Assembly (NCBI RefSeq): GCF_000725485.1
Contig: NZ_KL647031.1
Location: 248,001 to 312,000 of the forward strand
Direction: 5' to 3'
Source of the DNA: Nonomuraea candida
GTDB taxonomy: Bacteria; Actinomycetota; Actinomycetes; Streptosporangiales; Streptosporangiaceae
Length of the DNA stretch: 64,000 bases
Of this stretch, positions 27,963-37,394 are shown piece after piece; position 1 is the first letter of the stretch; each line of letters starts with the position of its first letter. Below the pieces are notes generated by a model. That model was not told the origin of the DNA. It was given only the letters and a program-made list of their open reading frames with translations, and searched no databases. The translations under genes were made by a program, and so were the position numbers.

Positions 27963-29250
27963 GGAGCGGGAGCGCGAGCGGGTGCCGCCGCGGGCCGCGG
28001 CGCGTCAGGAGGGGCCGGCGAGCTGGGCCCGCGAGCAGCTCGGCACGCTCAAGGAGCTGCTCGACAGGCCGCTGACCACCTACTACCTGATCATCATGTG
28101 CAGCGCGCTGCTGCTCGCGCTCGGACTGATGATGGTGCTGTCGGCCTCCAGCATCGAGGCGCTGCAGAAGACCGGCAGCCCGTTCTCGTGGTTCATCAAG
28201 CAGTCGCTGTCGGCGGCGCTCGGCGTGCCCGTGATGTACGCGTGCTCGCGGCTGCCGGTCAAGTTCTTCCGCTGGGCCGGCTACCCGCTGATGGCGTTGT
28301 CGATCATCGCGCTGGTCATGGTGCTGTTCATCGGCTCCTCCGAGCTGGGCGCGCAGCGGTGGATCTACATCGGCCCGCTGACCGTGCAGCCGTCAGAGCC
28401 GGCCAAGCTCGGGCTCGTGCTGTGGGGGGCCGACCTGCTGGCCAGGCGGGCGCGGCAGGGCCGCATCGAGTGGCGGCAGCTGCTCATCCCGCTCATGCCC
28501 GGCACGGCGATCCTGGCCGTCATGGTCATGCTCGGCCGCGACCTGGGCACCACGCTGGTGCTCTTCATGATCTTCCTGTCGCTGCTGTGGGTGGTGGGCG
28601 CGCCGATCAAGCTGTTCGGCGGCATCCTGGCGCTGGCCGTGCTGGCGGCGATCATCATGATCAGGGTGGAGCCGTACCGGATGGCGCGCATCGGCGCCTT
28701 CCTCGACCCGTGGGCCGACGCGCAGGGCGCCGGCTACCAGGCCGTCCAGGGGCAGATCGCGATGGGCTCGGGCGGCTGGTTCGGGCTCGGGCTGGGCAGC
28801 AGCCGGCAGAAGTGGAGCTGGCTGCCGCACGGCGAGAGCGACTTCATCTTCGCCATCGTGGGCGAGGAGCTGGGGCTGATGGGCACGCTGATGGTGGTGG
28901 CGCTGTTCGGGCTGCTCGGCTATGCCGGGCTGCGCGTCGCCGTCCGGGTCAACGACCCCTTCATCAGGCTCTCGGCCGCCGCCATGGTGGCCTGGATCGT
29001 GGGGCAGGCGACCGTCAACATGGGCGCCGTGCTCAGCGTGCTGCCGATCACGGGCATCCCGCTGCCGCTGGTCTCGTACGGCGGATCCGCCCTGCTGCCC
29101 ACCCTCGCCGCGCTCGGCATGCTGCTGTCGTTCGCCAAGCGCGAGCCGGGCGCGCGTGAGGCCTTGGCCGCTCGTGGCCCCGGACCGGCCGCCCGGGCCC
29201 TAAGCTGGCTTGGCCTGGGGGGTAGGACCAAAGGCCGAGTGACACGTTAG
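27946..29250 (+). CDS. ftsW: Septal peptidoglycan glycosyltransferase FtsW
   Basis: 434 residues from GTG 27946 inside the murD end; the longer open frame upstream is murD read in another frame. A polar 40-residue tail rich in Glu/Arg precedes ten membrane helices of the SEDS family. Landmarks: GAQRWIYIGPLTVQPSEPAKLGLV, LGRDLGTTLVLF with the conserved Asp region, GAGYQAVQGQIAMGSGGWFGLGLGSSRQK, LPHGESDFIFAIVGEELG, and GIPLPLVSYGGSALL. Polymerises lipid II together with FtsI. Confidence 0.95.
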   Translation: MSTSAEERERERVPPRAAARQEGPASWAREQLGTLKELLDRPLTTYYLIIMCSALLLALGLMMVLSASSIEALQKTGSPFSWFIKQSLSAALGVPVMYACSRLPVKFFRWAGYPLMALSIIALVMVLFIGSSELGAQRWIYIGPLTVQPSEPAKLGLVLWGADLLARRARQGRIEWRQLLIPLMPGTAILAVMVMLGRDLGTTLVLFMIFLSLLWVVGAPIKLFGGILALAVLAAIIMIRVEPYRMARIGAFLDPWADAQGAGYQAVQGQIAMGSGGWFGLGLGSSRQKWSWLPHGESDFIFAIVGEELGLMGTLMVVALFGLLGYAGLRVAVRVNDPFIRLSAAAMVAWIVGQATVNMGAVLSVLPITGIPLPLVSYGGSALLPTLAALGMLLSFAKREPGAREALAARGPGPAARALSWLGLGGRTKGRVTR

Positions 29251-29262
29251 GGAGTGACCGAG

Positions 29263-30339
29263 ATGAGGGTGGTCCTCGCCGGTGGGGGGACAGCCGGGCA
29301 CATCGAGCCCGCGCTGGCCCTCGCGGACGCGCTGCGCCGTCTTGACGCGGGCGTCGGCATCACCTGCGTGGGCACGGAGCGCGGCTTGGAGTCGCGGCTC
29401 GTGCCCGCCAGGGGCTACGAGCTGGAGCTGGTGCCGGCCGTGCCGCTGCCCAGGTCGATCACTCCGAGCCTGCTGACCGTGCCCGGCAGGCTGGCCGGGG
29501 CGATCAACGCCACCGTGGCCATCCTCGACCGGGTCAAGGCCGACATCCTGGTCGGCTTCGGCGGCTACGTCGCCACGCCCGCCTACCTGGCGGCCAAGCG
29601 GCGCGGCGTGCCCATCGTGGTGCACGAGGCCAACCCCCGCCCCGGCCTGGCCAACCGGCTGGGCGCGCGGCTGACCGACCACGTCTTCAGCGGCTTCCCC
29701 GACGCCGCGCTGCCCAAGGCCGAGTTCATCGGCACCCCGCTGCGCCGCGAGATCGTCACGCTCGACCGGCTGTCCACGGGCGACAAGGCGCGCTCGTGGT
29801 TCGGGCTGGAGAACGACCGGCCGACCCTGCTGGTGTTCGGCGGCTCGCAGGGCGCCAGGTCGATCAACGAGGCCGCGCTGGCCGCCGCCCCGGTGCTGCG
29901 CCGGGCCGGCGTGCAGGTGCTGCACGTGCTGGGCCCCACCAACACCGTCGAGCACGAGCCCCCGCCCGGCGACCCGCAATACGTCCTGCTGCCCTACGTC
30001 GACCGCATGGACCTCGCCTACGCCGCCGCCGACGTGGCCCTGTGCCGGAGCGGCGCGCTGACCTGCGCCGAGCTGACCGCGGTCGGCCTGCCCGCGGCCT
30101 ACGTGCCGCTGCCGCACGGCAACGGCGAGCAGCGGCTCAACGCCGAGCGCATCGTGCGCGGCGGCGGCGGCCTGCTGGCCGACGACGCCGAGCTGACCGC
30201 CGAGTGGATCATTCACAACGTGCTGCCCATCCTCCACGACCCCGAACGGGTCGCCGTCATGTCGGAGGCCGCCTCGCGGCTGGGGAGGAAGGACGCCGAT
30301 ATCATGCTTGCCAGGAAAGTGTTGGAGATAGCCCGATGA
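29263..30339 (+). CDS. murG: Lipid II synthase (UDP-GlcNAc transferase)
   Basis: 358 residues from ATG 29263 with AGGGAG at 8 bases; GTG 29254 is within that site. GT-B fold: VVLAGGGTAGHIEPALALADAL (G-loop 1), VGFGGYVATPAYLAA, HEANPRPGLANRLGA, FGGSQGARSINEA (G-loop), CRSGALTCAELTAVGLPAAYVPLPHG. Membrane-associated; adds GlcNAc to lipid I. Overlaps murC by ATGA. Confidence 0.97.
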   Translation: MRVVLAGGGTAGHIEPALALADALRRLDAGVGITCVGTERGLESRLVPARGYELELVPAVPLPRSITPSLLTVPGRLAGAINATVAILDRVKADILVGFGGYVATPAYLAAKRRGVPIVVHEANPRPGLANRLGARLTDHVFSGFPDAALPKAEFIGTPLRREIVTLDRLSTGDKARSWFGLENDRPTLLVFGGSQGARSINEAALAAAPVLRRAGVQVLHVLGPTNTVEHEPPPGDPQYVLLPYVDRMDLAYAAADVALCRSGALTCAELTAVGLPAAYVPLPHGNGEQRLNAERIVRGGGGLLADDAELTAEWIIHNVLPILHDPERVAVMSEAASRLGRKDADIMLARKVLEIAR

Positions 30340-31733
30340 GTCTCGTCAAGCTGGTCGATCCCGTCACCGTAGAAGAGCTGGGGCGGGTGCACTTCATCGG
30401 CATAGGCGGCGCCGGGATGTCGGGCATCGCCCGCATCCTGCTCAAGCGCGGCGTGCGGGTGACGGGCAGCGACGCGCGCAGCTCCGAGCAGATCACCGAG
30501 CTGCGCGAGCTGGGCGCCACCGTGCACATCGGCCACGCCGCCTCCCACATCAGAGACGTCGACACCGTGGTCGTCTCCACCGCCATCCGCGACTCCAACC
30601 CCGAGCTGGGCGAGGCGCTCAAGCGGGGCCTGCGGATCATCCCGCGGGCCGCCGCGCTGGCCTCCGTCATGGCCGGGCGCACCGCGGTCGCCATCGCCGG
30701 CACCCACGGCAAGACCACCACGACCTCCATGCTCACCGTGGCGCTGCAGAAGTGCGGCGCCGACCCGTCCTACTGCGTCGGCGGGCAGCTCGTCACCACC
30801 GGGCTCGGCGCCGACGACGGGCAGGGCGGCGTGTTCGTGGCCGAGGCCGACGAGAGCGACGGCTCCTTCCTCATGCTCGCCCCCGACATCGCCGTGGTGA
30901 CCAACGTCGAGGCCGACCACCTCGACAACTACGGCGACCCGCGGGCGGTGCACGACAGCTTCGCCAGGTTCGCCGACCGCGTCGGCTCGCTGCTCATCGC
31001 CTGCGCCGACGACCCCGGCTCGGCGGAGCTGGCGCGGCGCGCCGCGGAGCGCGGGCTGCGGGTCAGGACCTACGGCCTGGAGGGCGCCGACTACCGCGTG
31101 ACCGGCGTCAGGCCCGACGGGTTCGGCACGGTGTTCTCCATCGAGGGCAGGGGCGAGGTGCGGCTGGCCGTTCCCGGGGCCCACAACGCGCTCAACGCCA
31201 CCGCGGTGATCGCCGTGGCCGACGAGCTGGGGCTTCCGTTCGAGGAGATCAGAGAGGGCCTGGGGGCCTTCACCGGGGCCAAGCGGCGCTTCGAGGCCAA
31301 GGGCGAGGCCGGCGGCATCGCGGTGTTCGACAGCTACGCCCACCATCCGACCGAGCTGGCCGCCGACCTGCGGGCCGCCCGCGACGTCGTGGCCTCCTAC
31401 TCCGGCACCGGGCGGGTCATCGCCGTCTTCCAGCCGCACCTCTACTCGCGCACCCGCTTCTTCGCCGACGAGTTCGGCGCGGCGCTCGGGCTCGCCGACG
31501 AGGCGATCGTGCTCGACGTCTACGGCGCCCGCGAGGACCCCGAGCCCGGCGTGTCCGGGGCCATGGTGGCCGGGCGGGTGCCGCTGCCGCCGGAGCGGGT
31601 GGCCTACGCGCCCGACCGCGCGGCGGTGCCGGCGCTGGTCGCCGAGCGCGCCCGGCCCGGCGACATCGTGCTCACGATGGGCGCGGGCGACATCACCGAG
31701 CTGGGGCCGCAGATCGTCGCCAGGCTGTCCTGA
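30336..31733 (+). CDS. murC: UDP-MurNAc:L-alanine ligase
   Basis: 465 residues from ATG 30336, coupled to murG. VHFIGIGGAGMSGIARILLKRG at the N-terminus, P-loop AIAGTHGKTTTTSML, EADESDGSFL, NVEADHLDNYGD, FDSYAHHPTEL and FQPHLYSRTRFF are all MurC hallmarks. First Mur ligase step. In Streptomyces murC lies outside the dcw cluster; here it sits between murG and ftsQ as in mycobacteria. Confidence 0.97.
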   Translation: MSLVKLVDPVTVEELGRVHFIGIGGAGMSGIARILLKRGVRVTGSDARSSEQITELRELGATVHIGHAASHIRDVDTVVVSTAIRDSNPELGEALKRGLRIIPRAAALASVMAGRTAVAIAGTHGKTTTTSMLTVALQKCGADPSYCVGGQLVTTGLGADDGQGGVFVAEADESDGSFLMLAPDIAVVTNVEADHLDNYGDPRAVHDSFARFADRVGSLLIACADDPGSAELARRAAERGLRVRTYGLEGADYRVTGVRPDGFGTVFSIEGRGEVRLAVPGAHNALNATAVIAVADELGLPFEEIREGLGAFTGAKRRFEAKGEAGGIAVFDSYAHHPTELAADLRAARDVVASYSGTGRVIAVFQPHLYSRTRFFADEFGAALGLADEAIVLDVYGAREDPEPGVSGAMVAGRVPLPPERVAYAPDRAAVPALVAERARPGDIVLTMGAGDITELGPQIVARLS

Positions 31734-31854
31734 GACCCCCGTCGGGGGAGGACCGCCGTATGGGCGTGGCGCGCGGCGTCGCGCCCTGCGGCGGCGTAGG
31801 TTCGGTGCCGACACGGGGCCGGCGTGATCCCCGTGAGCCAGTGGTGGGAGGGCG

Positions 31855-32523
31855 ATGAAAGCGCGCAGGGCGTTCCTGGTGCTGCTGACCGCGGGGGTGG
31901 TGGGCTCGGCCGCGTGGCTGGTGTTCTTCTCGCCCGTGCTGGGGGTGCGTTCGATCGAGATCGTGGGAAATCTCACAGTGCCGAGCGAGCGCATCAAGCA
32001 GCAGGCCGGCGTGGCCGACCTGCACCCCCTGGCCACCGTCAACCTCGCCGACGTCGAGACCCGCGTGCTGGGCATCAGACAGCTCGCCTCCGCCAAGGTC
32101 GACCGGGTCTGGCCGGGCACGCTCAAGATCCAGGTGGTCGAGCGCGAGCCCGTCGCCGCGATCCCGGCCGGCGGGAAGGTGGCGATCGTCGACGGGCAGG
32201 GCGTGGTGATCGAGGTCAAGGACGCCGCGCCGCCCTTGCTGCCGCTGCTCAAGGTCGACCGTCCCGTTCCCGGCGACCCCGCCATGACGGCCGCGCTCAA
32301 GGTCGTCCAGGCCGTGCCGGGCGAGGTCGCGGCCAAGGTCAGGCAGGTGCACGCGGGCACGGCCGAGGGCGTGACGCTGCACTTGTCCGACGGGCGCACC
32401 GTCATCTGGGGCGGCGCCGACCGGCCCGAGGAGAAGGCCCGCATCCTCAGCTCGCTGCTCAAGCGCGAGAGGGCGGCCAGGTCCTACGACGTCAGCTCCC
32501 CCGACGTGGTGACGCTGAAGTGA
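31855..32523 (+). CDS. ftsQ: Cell division protein FtsQ
   Basis: 222 residues from ATG 31855 (GGGAGGGCG upstream). A very short cytoplasmic start (MKARR), one membrane helix (about 6-26), then the POTRA domain (VRSIEIVGNLTVPSERIKQQAGV) and the FtsQ beta domain with VWPGTLKIQVVEREPVA. Recruits FtsB/FtsL and FtsW/I at the septum. Notably its N-terminus is unusually short while neighbours FtsL and FtsI have very long tails. 121 bases separate it from murC. Confidence 0.94.
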   Translation: MKARRAFLVLLTAGVVGSAAWLVFFSPVLGVRSIEIVGNLTVPSERIKQQAGVADLHPLATVNLADVETRVLGIRQLASAKVDRVWPGTLKIQVVEREPVAAIPAGGKVAIVDGQGVVIEVKDAAPPLLPLLKVDRPVPGDPAMTAALKVVQAVPGEVAAKVRQVHAGTAEGVTLHLSDGRTVIWGGADRPEEKARILSSLLKRERAARSYDVSSPDVVTLK

Positions 32524-32703
32524 TCGTGATCGTCAGGGTCTGGCAACCGAGGGGCAAGGCCATCGCCGAGCCTGTGCGAGGCGGGGCCCGCGGCGTGAGA
32601 GCCTGTAACCCGGACTTTCGGCGAAGGAGTGCCGCCACCAGGCGCGACTGCGGAGCGAAACGGACAGCCCGCGACACGCCGGACGTGCTTGCGGCGCGGT
32701 TAG

Positions 32704-32784
32704 TTGACCCGCCCGGAGCGTAACTCCTACTGTCCGTATCAATCCTCAGGTTGACATAAATCTAAATCTCAACCTGAGGTTGAG
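32704..32784 (+). promoter_or_regulatory. ftsZ promoter region with an 11-bp inverted repeat
   Basis: The 335-base ftsQ-ftsZ spacer has no gene. It holds TTGACC (32704-32709)-N18-TACTGT (32728-32733), a good housekeeping promoter, followed by a perfect inverted repeat CCTCAGGTTGA (32744-32754) / TCAACCTGAGG (32769-32779) around an AT-rich 14-base loop, and a third partial copy CTGAGGTTGAG (32774-32784). ftsZ-specific promoters in this spacer are known in Streptomyces. The repeat is either an operator or a leader hairpin. Confidence 0.65.
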
Positions 32785-32858
32785 AGTTACCCGAACTGAC
32801 AAAAGCGGAGACAATCCGCACCGAAATGGCAAGTCAACGAGCGGAAAGGCCCCTCGTC

Positions 32859-34331
32859 GTGGCAGCACCGCAGAACTACCTCGCGGTCATCAAGGTCGTC
32901 GGCATCGGCGGCGGCGGAGTCAACGCCGTCAACCGGATGATCGAGGAGGGACTCAAGGGCGTCGAGTTCATCGCGATAAACACCGACGCCCAGGCGCTGC
33001 TGATGAGTGACGCCGATGTGAAACTCGACGTGGGCCGTGAGCTCACGCGCGGACTGGGCGCGGGCGCCAACCCCGATGTCGGCCGCAAGGCGGCCGAGGA
33101 CCACCGTGAGGAGATCGAGGAGGTCCTCAAGGGGGCCGACATGGTCTTCGTCACGGCGGGCGAGGGCGGCGGCACCGGCACGGGCGGCGCGCCCGTCGTG
33201 GCCAACATCGCACGGTCACTCGGCGCGCTCACCATCGGTGTCGTGACCCGGCCGTTCAGCTTTGAGGGACGCCGCAGGGCCTCGCAGGCCGAAGCGGGCA
33301 TCGAGACGCTGCGCGACGAGGTCGACACGCTGATCGTGATTCCCAACGACCGGCTGCTGTCGATCTCCGACCGGCAGGTGAGCGTGCTCGACGCGTTCAA
33401 GGCGGCCGACCAGGTGCTGCTGTCCGGTGTCCAGGGCATCACCGACCTGATCACCACTCCCGGTCTGATCAACCTCGACTTCGCCGACGTGAAGTCGGTC
33501 ATGTCGGGCGCAGGTTCGGCCCTCATGGGCATCGGCCACGCCCGGGGCGACGACCGCTCGGTGGCGGCCGCCGAGATGGCGGTCTCCAGCCCGCTGCTGG
33601 AGGCCAGCATCGACGGCGCCCACGGCGTGCTGCTGTCCATCGCGGGCGGCTCCGACCTGGGCCTGTTCGAGATCAACGAGGCGGCCCAGCTCGTCTCGAT
33701 GGCCGCCGCGCCCGACGCCAACATCATCTTCGGCACGGTCATCGACGACGCCCTCGGCGACGAGGTGCGCGTGACGGTGATCGCGGCGGGCTTCGACGAC
33801 GTGCCGGGGCCGACGGAGAAGCAACTGCCGCGCCCGGCGGGCCGCCCGGCCGCCGCGCCGCCTCCCTCGCCGCCTCCATCGTCTCCTGTGCGGCCCAGCG
33901 TGGCCTCCCCGAGCGTGAAGTCCGAGCCGCCCGCGCCGCGGGCTGAGGTGCGCCCTGAGCCGCGTCCCGAGCCCCGTGCGGAGTTCAGGCCCGAGTCGCG
34001 TCCCGAGCCCCGGCCGGAGCCGCGTCCCGAGCCGCGCGCGGAGTTCAGGCCGGAGCCGCGCCCCGAGCCGCGCGCGGAGTTCAGGCCCGAGCCGCGTCCC
34101 GAGCCCCGGCCGGAGCCGGTGCGCCCGGTGGAGCCGCTGCGGGCCGCCGAGAGCGACGCCGGTGATCCCGACGACGAGCCCTCGGGCCCCGTCTCGATCC
34201 CCCGGCCCGCGCCCGAGCCCGCCACCCCGCCCACGCCCATCACCTCCCGCATGTCGGAGCCCCCCAAACGTCATCGCGTGATCTTCGAGGAGCAGGAAGA
34301 GGAACTCGACGTTCCCGACTTCCTCAAATAG
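32859..34331 (+). CDS. ftsZ: Cell division GTPase FtsZ
   Basis: 490 residues from GTG 32859 (start [15 protein letters not shown], the usual actinobacterial start); ATG 32826 would add 11 residues. GTPase loop [19 protein letters not shown]7 loop [29 protein letters not shown]. The globular part ends near residue 315. A linker of about 150 residues follows, made of Glu/Pro/Arg units such as [13 protein letters not shown], several times repeated. The conserved tail DVPDFLK, which binds SepF, is intact. Most FtsZ linkers are 50 or so residues, but long ones are known in actinomycetes. Confidence 0.97.
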   Translation: MAAPQNYLAVIKVVGIGGGGVNAVNRMIEEGLKGVEFIAINTDAQALLMSDADVKLDVGRELTRGLGAGANPDVGRKAAEDHREEIEEVLKGADMVFVTAGEGGGTGTGGAPVVANIARSLGALTIGVVTRPFSFEGRRRASQAEAGIETLRDEVDTLIVIPNDRLLSISDRQVSVLDAFKAADQVLLSGVQGITDLITTPGLINLDFADVKSVMSGAGSALMGIGHARGDDRSVAAAEMAVSSPLLEASIDGAHGVLLSIAGGSDLGLFEINEAAQLVSMAAAPDANIIFGTVIDDALGDEVRVTVIAAGFDDVPGPTEKQLPRPAGRPAAAPPPSPPPSSPVRPSVASPSVKSEPPAPRAEVRPEPRPEPRAEFRPESRPEPRPEPRPEPRAEFRPEPRPEPRAEFRPEPRPEPRPEPVRPVEPLRAAESDAGDPDDEPSGPVSIPRPAPEPATPPTPITSRMSEPPKRHRVIFEEQEEELDVPDFLK

Positions 34332-34354
34332 CCGTCAAAGAGAGGACCGCCTGA

Positions 34355-34385
34355 CGCCGCTCCCCGCAGGGACCCGGGAGCGGCG
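34355..34385 (+). terminator. Hairpin between ftsZ and yggS
   Basis: Perfect 10-bp stem CGCCGCTCCC (34355-34364) / GGGAGCGGCG (34376-34385), 11-base loop, no T-tract. It lies in the 123-base gap after ftsZ and may dampen read-through into yggS. Confidence 0.55.
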
Positions 34386-34454
34386 CCGTCGTGCGTACGG
34401 CCGAGCGCGACCACGTGCGGCGGCCAGGACACCGGTAGTCGAGAGGAACAGCAC

Positions 34455-35147
34455 GTGAGAAGGGACGAGATCGCGGCCGGTCTCGCCGAGGTCGACGCGC
34501 GCATCGCCGAGGCGTGCCACGCCGTGGGCCGCGACCGGAGCGAGGTCACGCTGATCGCCGTCACCAAGACGCGCCCCGCCGAGGACGTGCGCATCCTGTC
34601 CGGCCTCGGCGTGCGCGACGTCGGCGAGAACCGCGACCAGGAGGCCGCCCCCAAGGCGCACGAGCTCGCCGACCTGCCGCTCACCTGGCACTTCGTCGGC
34701 CAGTTGCAGACCAACAAGGTCCGCTCCGTGGTCGGGTACGCCGACGTGGTCCACTCCGTCGACCGCCTCAGGCTGGTGGAGGCGCTCGGCAAGGAGGCCG
34801 TCAGGCAGGGCCGCGAGGTCGGCTGCCTGATCCAGGTCGCGCTCGACGACGACCCCGCCAGAGGCGGCGTCCGCCCCGCCGACCTGCTCGCGCTCGCCGA
34901 CGAGGTGGCCCTGACCGAAGGGCTCCGGCTGGGCGGCGTGATGGCGGTGGCGCCGCTGGGCGAGGAGCCCGCCAAGGCGTTCGCCCGGCTGAGGGACCTG
35001 GCGACGCGCCTGCAGGAGCAGCACCCCCGCGCCACCATGATCTCCGCCGGCATGAGCGAGGATCTCGTGGAGGCCATCGCCTACGGCGCGACACACGTGC
35101 GGGTCGGTACGGCGTTGCTCGGTCGTCGCAAGCCCTTCGTCAGGTAA
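34455..35147 (+). CDS. YggS-family PLP-binding protein
   Basis: 230 residues from GTG 34455. Single-domain alanine-racemase-like TIM barrel. The PLP lysine is in LIAVTKTRPAEDV; VRDVGENRDQEAAPKAHEL, WHFVGQLQTNKV, SVDRLRLVEAL, MISAGMSEDLVEAIAYGATHVRVGTALLG complete the signature. It has no known catalytic activity and controls pyridoxal phosphate homeostasis. Its slot between ftsZ and sepF is conserved in actinobacteria. Confidence 0.94.
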   Translation: MRRDEIAAGLAEVDARIAEACHAVGRDRSEVTLIAVTKTRPAEDVRILSGLGVRDVGENRDQEAAPKAHELADLPLTWHFVGQLQTNKVRSVVGYADVVHSVDRLRLVEALGKEAVRQGREVGCLIQVALDDDPARGGVRPADLLALADEVALTEGLRLGGVMAVAPLGEEPAKAFARLRDLATRLQEQHPRATMISAGMSEDLVEAIAYGATHVRVGTALLGRRKPFVR

Positions 35148-35285
35148 TGTCCCCTCAAGTGGGTCTTCAGGCCCATGACCAAGTAGAGGTCGATCAACGG
35201 TGAGCTCCAGGGGGGTACGCCTACCGCCTCGGACACGGCGACGGGCCCGAGCGAGTGCGACCATGAGCAGGAGGACGACGTAGCG

Positions 35286-35786
35286 ATGGCCGGCGCGATG
35301 CGCAAGATGGCGGTCTACCTCGGTCTCGTGGAGGACGACCGCTACGAGAGGTATGAGAACTACACCGACGACTACGCCTACGAGGACGACGTCCAGCGTA
35401 CCGGCGAAGAGCGTCCCGTGGCGGTCCAGGACCGCGACGACGAGCCGGACGCCGCGGTCCCCGCGCCCAGGCCCACCACCACCATCGTGGAACGCCGCAC
35501 GACCGACCTGGCTCGCATCACGACCCTCCACCCCCGCACGTACAACGAGGCCCGGACGATCGGCGAGCACTTCCGCGACGGCACCCCGGTCATCATGAAC
35601 CTGACCGAGATGGTTGACAGTGACGCGAAGCGGCTCGTCGATTTCGCGGCAGGTCTTGTCTTTGGCCTACATGGCAGCATTGAACGTGTTACCAACAAGG
35701 TGTTCCTGTTGTCCCCTGCCAATGTCGAGGTGACCGCCGAGGACAAGGCCCGAATCGCGGAACGCGGGTTCTTCAATCAGAGTTAG
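35286..35786 (+). CDS. sepF: Cell division protein SepF
   Basis: 166 residues from ATG 35286. The N-terminal amphipathic helix ([11 protein letters not shown]) binds the membrane, an acidic Tyr/Asp-rich linker ([16 protein letters not shown]) follows, and the C-terminal core ([30 protein letters not shown] to [11 protein letters not shown]) binds the FtsZ tail DVPDFLK. In actinobacteria, which lack FtsA, SepF is the membrane anchor of FtsZ. Confidence 0.96.
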   Translation: MAGAMRKMAVYLGLVEDDRYERYENYTDDYAYEDDVQRTGEERPVAVQDRDDEPDAAVPAPRPTTTIVERRTTDLARITTLHPRTYNEARTIGEHFRDGTPVIMNLTEMVDSDAKRLVDFAAGLVFGLHGSIERVTNKVFLLSPANVEVTAEDKARIAERGFFNQS

Positions 35787-35866
35787 AGTCTCTGTATGCC
35801 TATCGGACCCAGCCTGGTCTCACCGAGACCGGGAGGGCACATCAGAAGTGGAGGCGCGGCCGGGCC

Positions 35867-36160
35867 GTGGAGATCGTCAGTGGGATCTTGGTCGTTGTCC
35901 TGTCCCTCTATTTGGTGCTGCTCATCGGCAGGATGATCTTTGAGACCGTGCAGGCTTTCGCCCGCCAATGGCGGCCTTCGGGCGTTGTGCTGGTGCTGGC
36001 GGAGGCCACATACACCGCAACAGACCCACCACTCAAGTTCCTCCGCCGTTTCATTCCGCCGCTCCGGTTGGGTACGGTGGCCTTTGACCTAAGCTTCACT
36101 GTCCTGTTCATCGTGGTTCTGATCTTGATTCAGATCGCGGGATCGCTGGCACCGCGATGA
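35867..36160 (+). CDS. YggT family membrane protein
   Basis: 97 residues from GTG 35867. Two membrane segments around a loop with TDPPLKFLRRFIPPLRLGTVAFDLSF, the YggT signature (usual TDPxLxPxRRxIPPxxGxxDxS). Function not settled; in actinobacteria it always accompanies sepF and divIVA and is presumed to help membrane organisation at the pole or septum. Confidence 0.92.
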   Translation: MEIVSGILVVVLSLYLVLLIGRMIFETVQAFARQWRPSGVVLVLAEATYTATDPPLKFLRRFIPPLRLGTVAFDLSFTVLFIVVLILIQIAGSLAPR

Positions 36161-36265
36161 GGAGGACATGTGGGGCGCAGGTCGTGATCCAACTCGTGTC
36201 CGCGCTGAGGTGATTCGGGTTACCGTCCTCCGGACAGACTCCAAGCGCGCCAAGGAGACCAAAAA

Positions 36266-37144
36266 ATGCCGCTGACGCCCGCTGATGTGCGGAACAAGCA
36301 GTTCAGTACCACCCGGTTGCGGCCGGGCTACGACGAGGAAGAGGTCGACGCCTTCCTCGACGAGGTGGAGGCTGAGCTCGACCGCCTGATCCAAGAGAAC
36401 GAGGAGCTCCGCGCCAAGCTGGCCGAGTGCCTGCGCGGGAAGGTGCCGGGCGGCATGAACATGCCCATGGCCTCCGCCCCGGTCCAGGAGCAGCCCAAGC
36501 CCGAGATGATGGCCCCGCCGCAGCCGGAGCCCATGCGGGCCCCCGAGCCGCCGCCGGTGCAGCAGCAGCCCCCGGTCCCCGTGGCCATGAACATGCCTCC
36601 CGCCGAGGACAACATGGACACCGCGGCCCGCGTGCTCGCGCTCGCCCAGCAGACCGCCGACCAGGCGATCGCCGACGCCCGCCGGGAGGCGGACGAGACG
36701 GTCACCCGCGCCCGCCGCGAGGCCGACGAGATCCTCACCAAGGCGCGCCGCCAGGCCGAGCAGGTCATCGGCGACGCCCGCGCCCGCGCCGAGACGCTCG
36801 AGCGCGACGCGCAGGAGCGCCACCGCCAGGCCATGGGCTCGCTGGTGCAGACCCGCGACGAGCTCGAGCGCAAGGTCGAGGAGCTGCGCAGCTTCGAGCG
36901 CGAATACCGCAGCAGGCTCAAGCTCTACCTGGAGAACCAGCTCGCCGAGCTCAACGTCTCCGCGGAGGGCAGCGGCGGCTTCCCGGTCATGTCCGGCGGA
37001 CCGCAGGGCCAGGCTCCCGCCATGTCGCACGCCGTGCCGCAGGGTGGCCAGCCGCCTCTTCCCGGTGGTCCGAGCCCGTTCGGTGGCGAGGCTCCGCAGG
37101 GCGCGTTCCCCGGTGGTGACGGCCCCCACAACGATCGCAGGTAA
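36266..37144 (+). CDS. divIVA: Polar growth protein DivIVA (Wag31)
   Basis: 292 residues from ATG 36266. The N-terminal DivIVA domain MPLTPADVRNKQFSTTRLRPGYDEEEVDAFLDEVEAEL recognises curved membrane. A Met/Pro/Gln-rich linker (residues 65-120) follows, then a long coiled coil (about 120-235, AARVLALAQQTADQAIADARREAD) and a Gly/Pro-rich tail. Organises polar wall synthesis in actinobacteria. 250 gene-free bases follow before the next gene. Confidence 0.96.
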   Translation: MPLTPADVRNKQFSTTRLRPGYDEEEVDAFLDEVEAELDRLIQENEELRAKLAECLRGKVPGGMNMPMASAPVQEQPKPEMMAPPQPEPMRAPEPPPVQQQPPVPVAMNMPPAEDNMDTAARVLALAQQTADQAIADARREADETVTRARREADEILTKARRQAEQVIGDARARAETLERDAQERHRQAMGSLVQTRDELERKVEELRSFEREYRSRLKLYLENQLAELNVSAEGSGGFPVMSGGPQGQAPAMSHAVPQGGQPPLPGGPSPFGGEAPQGAFPGGDGPHNDRR

Positions 37145-37394
37145 AGTAGAGGGTCACTGGGATCTGGCACCGGACCTCGCCAGGATGCTGCGCTCTTGTT
37201 CTGTCGGTCTTGACCGTTAGGGTTGGTGTGACGGCGATAGCCAAGCCGGCACGTTCGACGGCCCCAGGGCATGGGGTTGCGGCGCGGGGAGCCCTCCAGG
37301 CGTTGGCCGGGGCCGAGAACCGCGAACCACCTGGGGCAACCCGGGAATCCTCGCTCGTCATGGGCGGGGAGGATGTCAATCGAAAGAGCCCCCT

